From positions 1 to 6,427 of the forward strand of contig JAUQYT010000015.1 in the NCBI GenBank assembly GCA_030587605.1: a DNA stretch of 6,427 nt. The letters are read 5' to 3'. Position 1 is the stretch's first letter; each line of letters begins with the position of its first letter. The translations under genes were made by a program, and so were the position numbers. This DNA comes from Candidatus Njordarchaeum guaymasense (GTDB taxonomy: Archaea; Asgardarchaeota; Njordarchaeia; Njordarchaeales; Njordarchaeaceae). Shown one piece after another: positions 5,053 to 6,427 of the stretch. A model generated the notes under the pieces. The model searched no databases. It was not told where the DNA came from and saw nothing but the letters and a program-made list of their open reading frames with translations.

Positions 5053-5062
5053 GGTTATATCC
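5053..5062 (+). promoter_or_regulatory. TATA-like box upstream of the hydrolase gene
   Basis: GGTTATATCC resembles an archaeal TATA box. Transcription from it would start near 5085-5090, at the left arm of the inverted repeat, giving a leader of about 50 bases that includes the Shine-Dalgarno. A second AT-rich candidate, AGTTTATT at 5104-5111, would give a message too short to keep the SD. Confidence 0.3.
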
Positions 5063-5080
5063 TTAAACACGGCATGGATA

Positions 5081-5116
5081 CTCAGAATAACCTGAATTTG
5101 AATAGTTTATTCTGAG
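5081..5116. promoter_or_regulatory. Perfect 10-bp inverted repeat before the hydrolase gene
   Basis: The left arm CTCAGAATAA (5081-5090) and right arm TTATTCTGAG (5107-5116) are exact reverse complements separated by 16 bases. Arm centres are 26 bases apart, about two and a half helical turns. The repeat ends six bases before the hydrolase Shine-Dalgarno. It may be an operator for a dimeric regulator overlapping the promoter or early leader, or a stem-loop in the leader. Twenty exactly paired bases make chance less likely than for the other palindromes here. Confidence 0.5.
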
Positions 5117-5121
5117 GCATC

Positions 5122-5128
5122 GGGAGGG
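5122..5128 (+). promoter_or_regulatory. Shine-Dalgarno of the hydrolase gene
   Basis: GGGAGGG lies ten bases before ATG 5139. It supports that start and indicates a leadered message. Confidence 0.55.
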
Positions 5129-5138
5129 TATTTGAGTT

Positions 5139-5975
5139 ATGAAGATAGTACATGACGAGGGAAAATTCAGCGGAAAAGGTGGAACCAAGATCTACTATCA
5201 GTCTTGGAAACCTGAGATAGTTAAGGCAGCAATGGTGGGAGTTCACGGCGGGGCGGAGTACTCGGGTAGATACGCCCATGTGGCTGATCACTTCGCCACT
5301 GAGGGAATAGCCTTCTACGCTTTAGATCATAGGGGACATGGGCTTTCTGAAGGGATTCGTGGCCATGTTGATCGTTTCGACGATTACGTAGAGGATTTAG
5401 ATGTCTTTGTTGGAATGGTTAGAGGATGGGAGAAGGGAAAGAAGGTTTTTCTTTTGGGGCACAGCCTGGGTGGAACGATTTCCATGGCGTACGCCATGAG
5501 GCATCCGAAGAGAATTGATGGTATGATCCTGTCCTCTCTTGGATTGAAACCTGCTGTTGAGGTGCCTCCTGAATTTGTGAAGACGGTTATGGAGTTTTCG
5601 AAGAGCAACCCGACCCAGGAGTTGCCGAATGAAGTAGACCCCTATGCGCTTTCACATGATAGGGAGGTTTGTGAGAAGTATGGCAGGGATCCTCTGGTTT
5701 TCAAGACGGTGACGGCGAGGTTTGCCGCGGAATTCCTTGTCACCACGGAGAAACTAATGGCGGAAGCGGGTAAGCTGAGGGTTCCGACTTTGCTTCTTGT
5801 CGGTGGAGACGACAAGTTGGTGGACCCTGAGGGGAGCAAAGAATTTGCCAGGAGAGTCACCCTGAAGGATTTCGAGATCAAGGTCTACGATGGATTTTAC
5901 CATGAGCTTTTCAACGAGGTAGGGAAAGAGAAGGTCTTCCACGATGTAGACATCTGGTTGAAACCAAGAACATAG
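5139..5975 (+). CDS. Alpha/beta hydrolase, monoacylglycerol lipase/lysophospholipase type
   Basis: The 278-residue protein matches the Hydrolase_4 (PF12146) family of monoacylglycerol lipases and lysophospholipases (PldB-like), of normal length. An oxyanion-loop segment VHGGAEYSGRY (35-45) matches the family HGxxEHSGRY with Tyr in place of His. Next comes YALDHRGHGLSEG (60-72). The nucleophile elbow is GHSLGG with Ser109. The acid is Asp225 in VGGDDKLVD, and the base is His255 in YDGFYHELFNE. The triad is complete, so an active esterase is expected, acting on acyl-glycerol or other small esters. There is no signal peptide or membrane segment, so it is probably cytosolic. A cap region of about 134-190 contains the substrate-specific part. 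The gene appears monocistronic, with its own SD and an upstream inverted repeat that may control it. The family is confident. The exact substrate is unknown, and ester lipids are not the main lipids of archaea. Confidence 0.92.
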   Translation: MKIVHDEGKFSGKGGTKIYYQSWKPEIVKAAMVGVHGGAEYSGRYAHVADHFATEGIAFYALDHRGHGLSEGIRGHVDRFDDYVEDLDVFVGMVRGWEKGKKVFLLGHSLGGTISMAYAMRHPKRIDGMILSSLGLKPAVEVPPEFVKTVMEFSKSNPTQELPNEVDPYALSHDREVCEKYGRDPLVFKTVTARFAAEFLVTTEKLMAEAGKLRVPTLLLVGGDDKLVDPEGSKEFARRVTLKDFEIKVYDGFYHELFNEVGKEKVFHDVDIWLKPRT

Positions 5976-6123
5976 ATAGGAAACACAAACAAACCGTGCA
6001 GTAGACTTGCAGTGCCTTCCACCTTGTCCATGCGAGAGCGAGCCAGTTACCCACGACTGAAGTTTGAGGGCTTGCACCTCCGGTTTATCTGTAACTGTCT
6101 TTCCAAATGATCAAATGCAATAC

Positions 6124-6129
6124 GTTTAA
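6124..6129 (+). promoter_or_regulatory. Weak TATA-like box before the acetyltransferase gene
   Basis: GTTTAA within ACGTTTAAGCG is about 25 bases upstream of the ATG at 6152. Leaderless transcription from there would favour the longer start at 6152. A G-run at 6161-6165 favours the ATG at 6173 instead. Confidence 0.25.
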
Positions 6130-6172
6130 GCGCAATTAGTGGAATGCGATGATGAATCCAGGGGGCGTTCAT

Positions 6173-6427
6173 ATGAAAGTTGAATGGAAGATACGGCATC
6201 GTATTAAGCCGGGGGATATAGGGTATCTTGCTTATCTTCATGGGATCTTTTATGCAAAAGAATGTGGCTACGACCAGACATTCGAAGCGTATGTTGCGGG
6301 TGGGCTTGCAGAATTTGTTCAATCGTTCAGTCCCGACAGAGATCGAATTTGGTTGGCTGAGACAAACGGTCGAGTTATTGGTTCCATCGCCGTTGTCGGG
6401 CATTCAGAAGTGGCTGCTCAGCTACGC
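6173..6427 (+). CDS. GNAT family acetyltransferase, 3' end cut off by window edge
   Basis: Eighty-five residues are visible before the right edge. IKPGDIGYLAYLHGIFYAKE (11-30), DQTFEAYVA (34-42) and FSPDRDRIWLAE (52-63) lead into NGRVIGSIAVVGHSE (65-79). This is the N-terminal part of GNAT N-acetyltransferases, closest to the domain found alone or fused behind MarR regulators. The acetyl-CoA binding motif (Q/RxxGxG/A) would lie beyond the edge, so activity cannot be judged. ATG 6173 has a G-run seven bases upstream. An in-frame ATG at 6152 would add seven residues and fits a leaderless message. Such enzymes acetylate small amines, peptides or protein N-termini. The substrate here is unknown. 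It lies about 4 kb from the ATP-grasp cassette with other genes between, so no link is claimed. Confidence 0.88.
   Translation, partial: MKVEWKIRHRIKPGDIGYLAYLHGIFYAKECGYDQTFEAYVAGGLAEFVQSFSPDRDRIWLAETNGRVIGSIAVVGHSEVAAQLR

Noticed and set aside
6173..6427. GNAT enzyme as the N-acetylating tailoring enzyme of the peptide cassette, as in microviridin clusters
   Set aside because: It is about 4 kb away, separated by minus-strand modules and other transcription units, and appears to have its own promoter. There is no evidence of a link.

Overview
The window looks like a stretch of archaeal chromosome, possibly from an uncultivated lineage related to Bathyarchaeia or another TACK or Asgard group. 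That placement is inference. It rests on the mix of gene families: a PF05168 HEPN protein, an archaeal Ras/Rab-like small GTPase, and paired nucleotidyltransferase/small-helical-protein genes. It also rests on short leaders, GTG and TTG starts, and a strong Shine-Dalgarno on only some genes. I see no rRNA, tRNA, CRISPR array or intact insertion sequence.

Left third (1-2177, all plus strand). The 5'-truncated end of a HEPN-domain protein comes first, followed by a doubtful 60-residue ORF with a Cys-rich C-terminus. Positions 550-776 hold no gene I can support. Then come three closely spaced genes. The first is a 53-residue protein (777-938) with a strong SD. The second is a 59-residue protein (957-1136), also with a strong SD, whose C-terminus is three hydroxyl residues followed by five acidic residues. 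The third is a 321-residue ATP-grasp enzyme (1212-2177) carrying the signatures of graspetide (microviridin-type, omega-ester peptide) macrocyclases. I read this as a minimal archaeal RiPP cassette, with the 59-residue protein as precursor and the ATP-grasp protein as the enzyme that ties its core with side-chain ester or amide bonds. It is the most interesting feature here. No transporter or protease gene lies beside it.

Middle (2178-4894). Two minus-strand modules share one plan: a small helical protein followed immediately by an AbiEii/DUF6036-like nucleotidyltransferase. They are 2918-3151 with 2361-2921, and 4736-4894 with 4134-4730. The nucleotidyltransferases are clearly homologous to each other, while the small partners have diverged. 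They look like toxin-antitoxin-type or related defence pairs. Between them, on the plus strand, is a Ras/Rab-like GTPase (3575-4102) with two unusual switch residues. A 423-base stretch (3152-3574) before it has no confident gene, only a perfect 15-nt dyad and weak promoter-like sequence. Positions 2178-2360, between convergent genes, show nothing I can name.

Right third (4895-6427, plus strand). The intergenic region carries several short palindromes and a perfect 10-bp inverted repeat just ahead of an alpha/beta hydrolase gene of the monoacylglycerol lipase/lysophospholipase type (5139-5975), which has a complete catalytic triad. After about 175-200 bases with no gene, a GNAT-type acetyltransferase begins and runs off the right edge.
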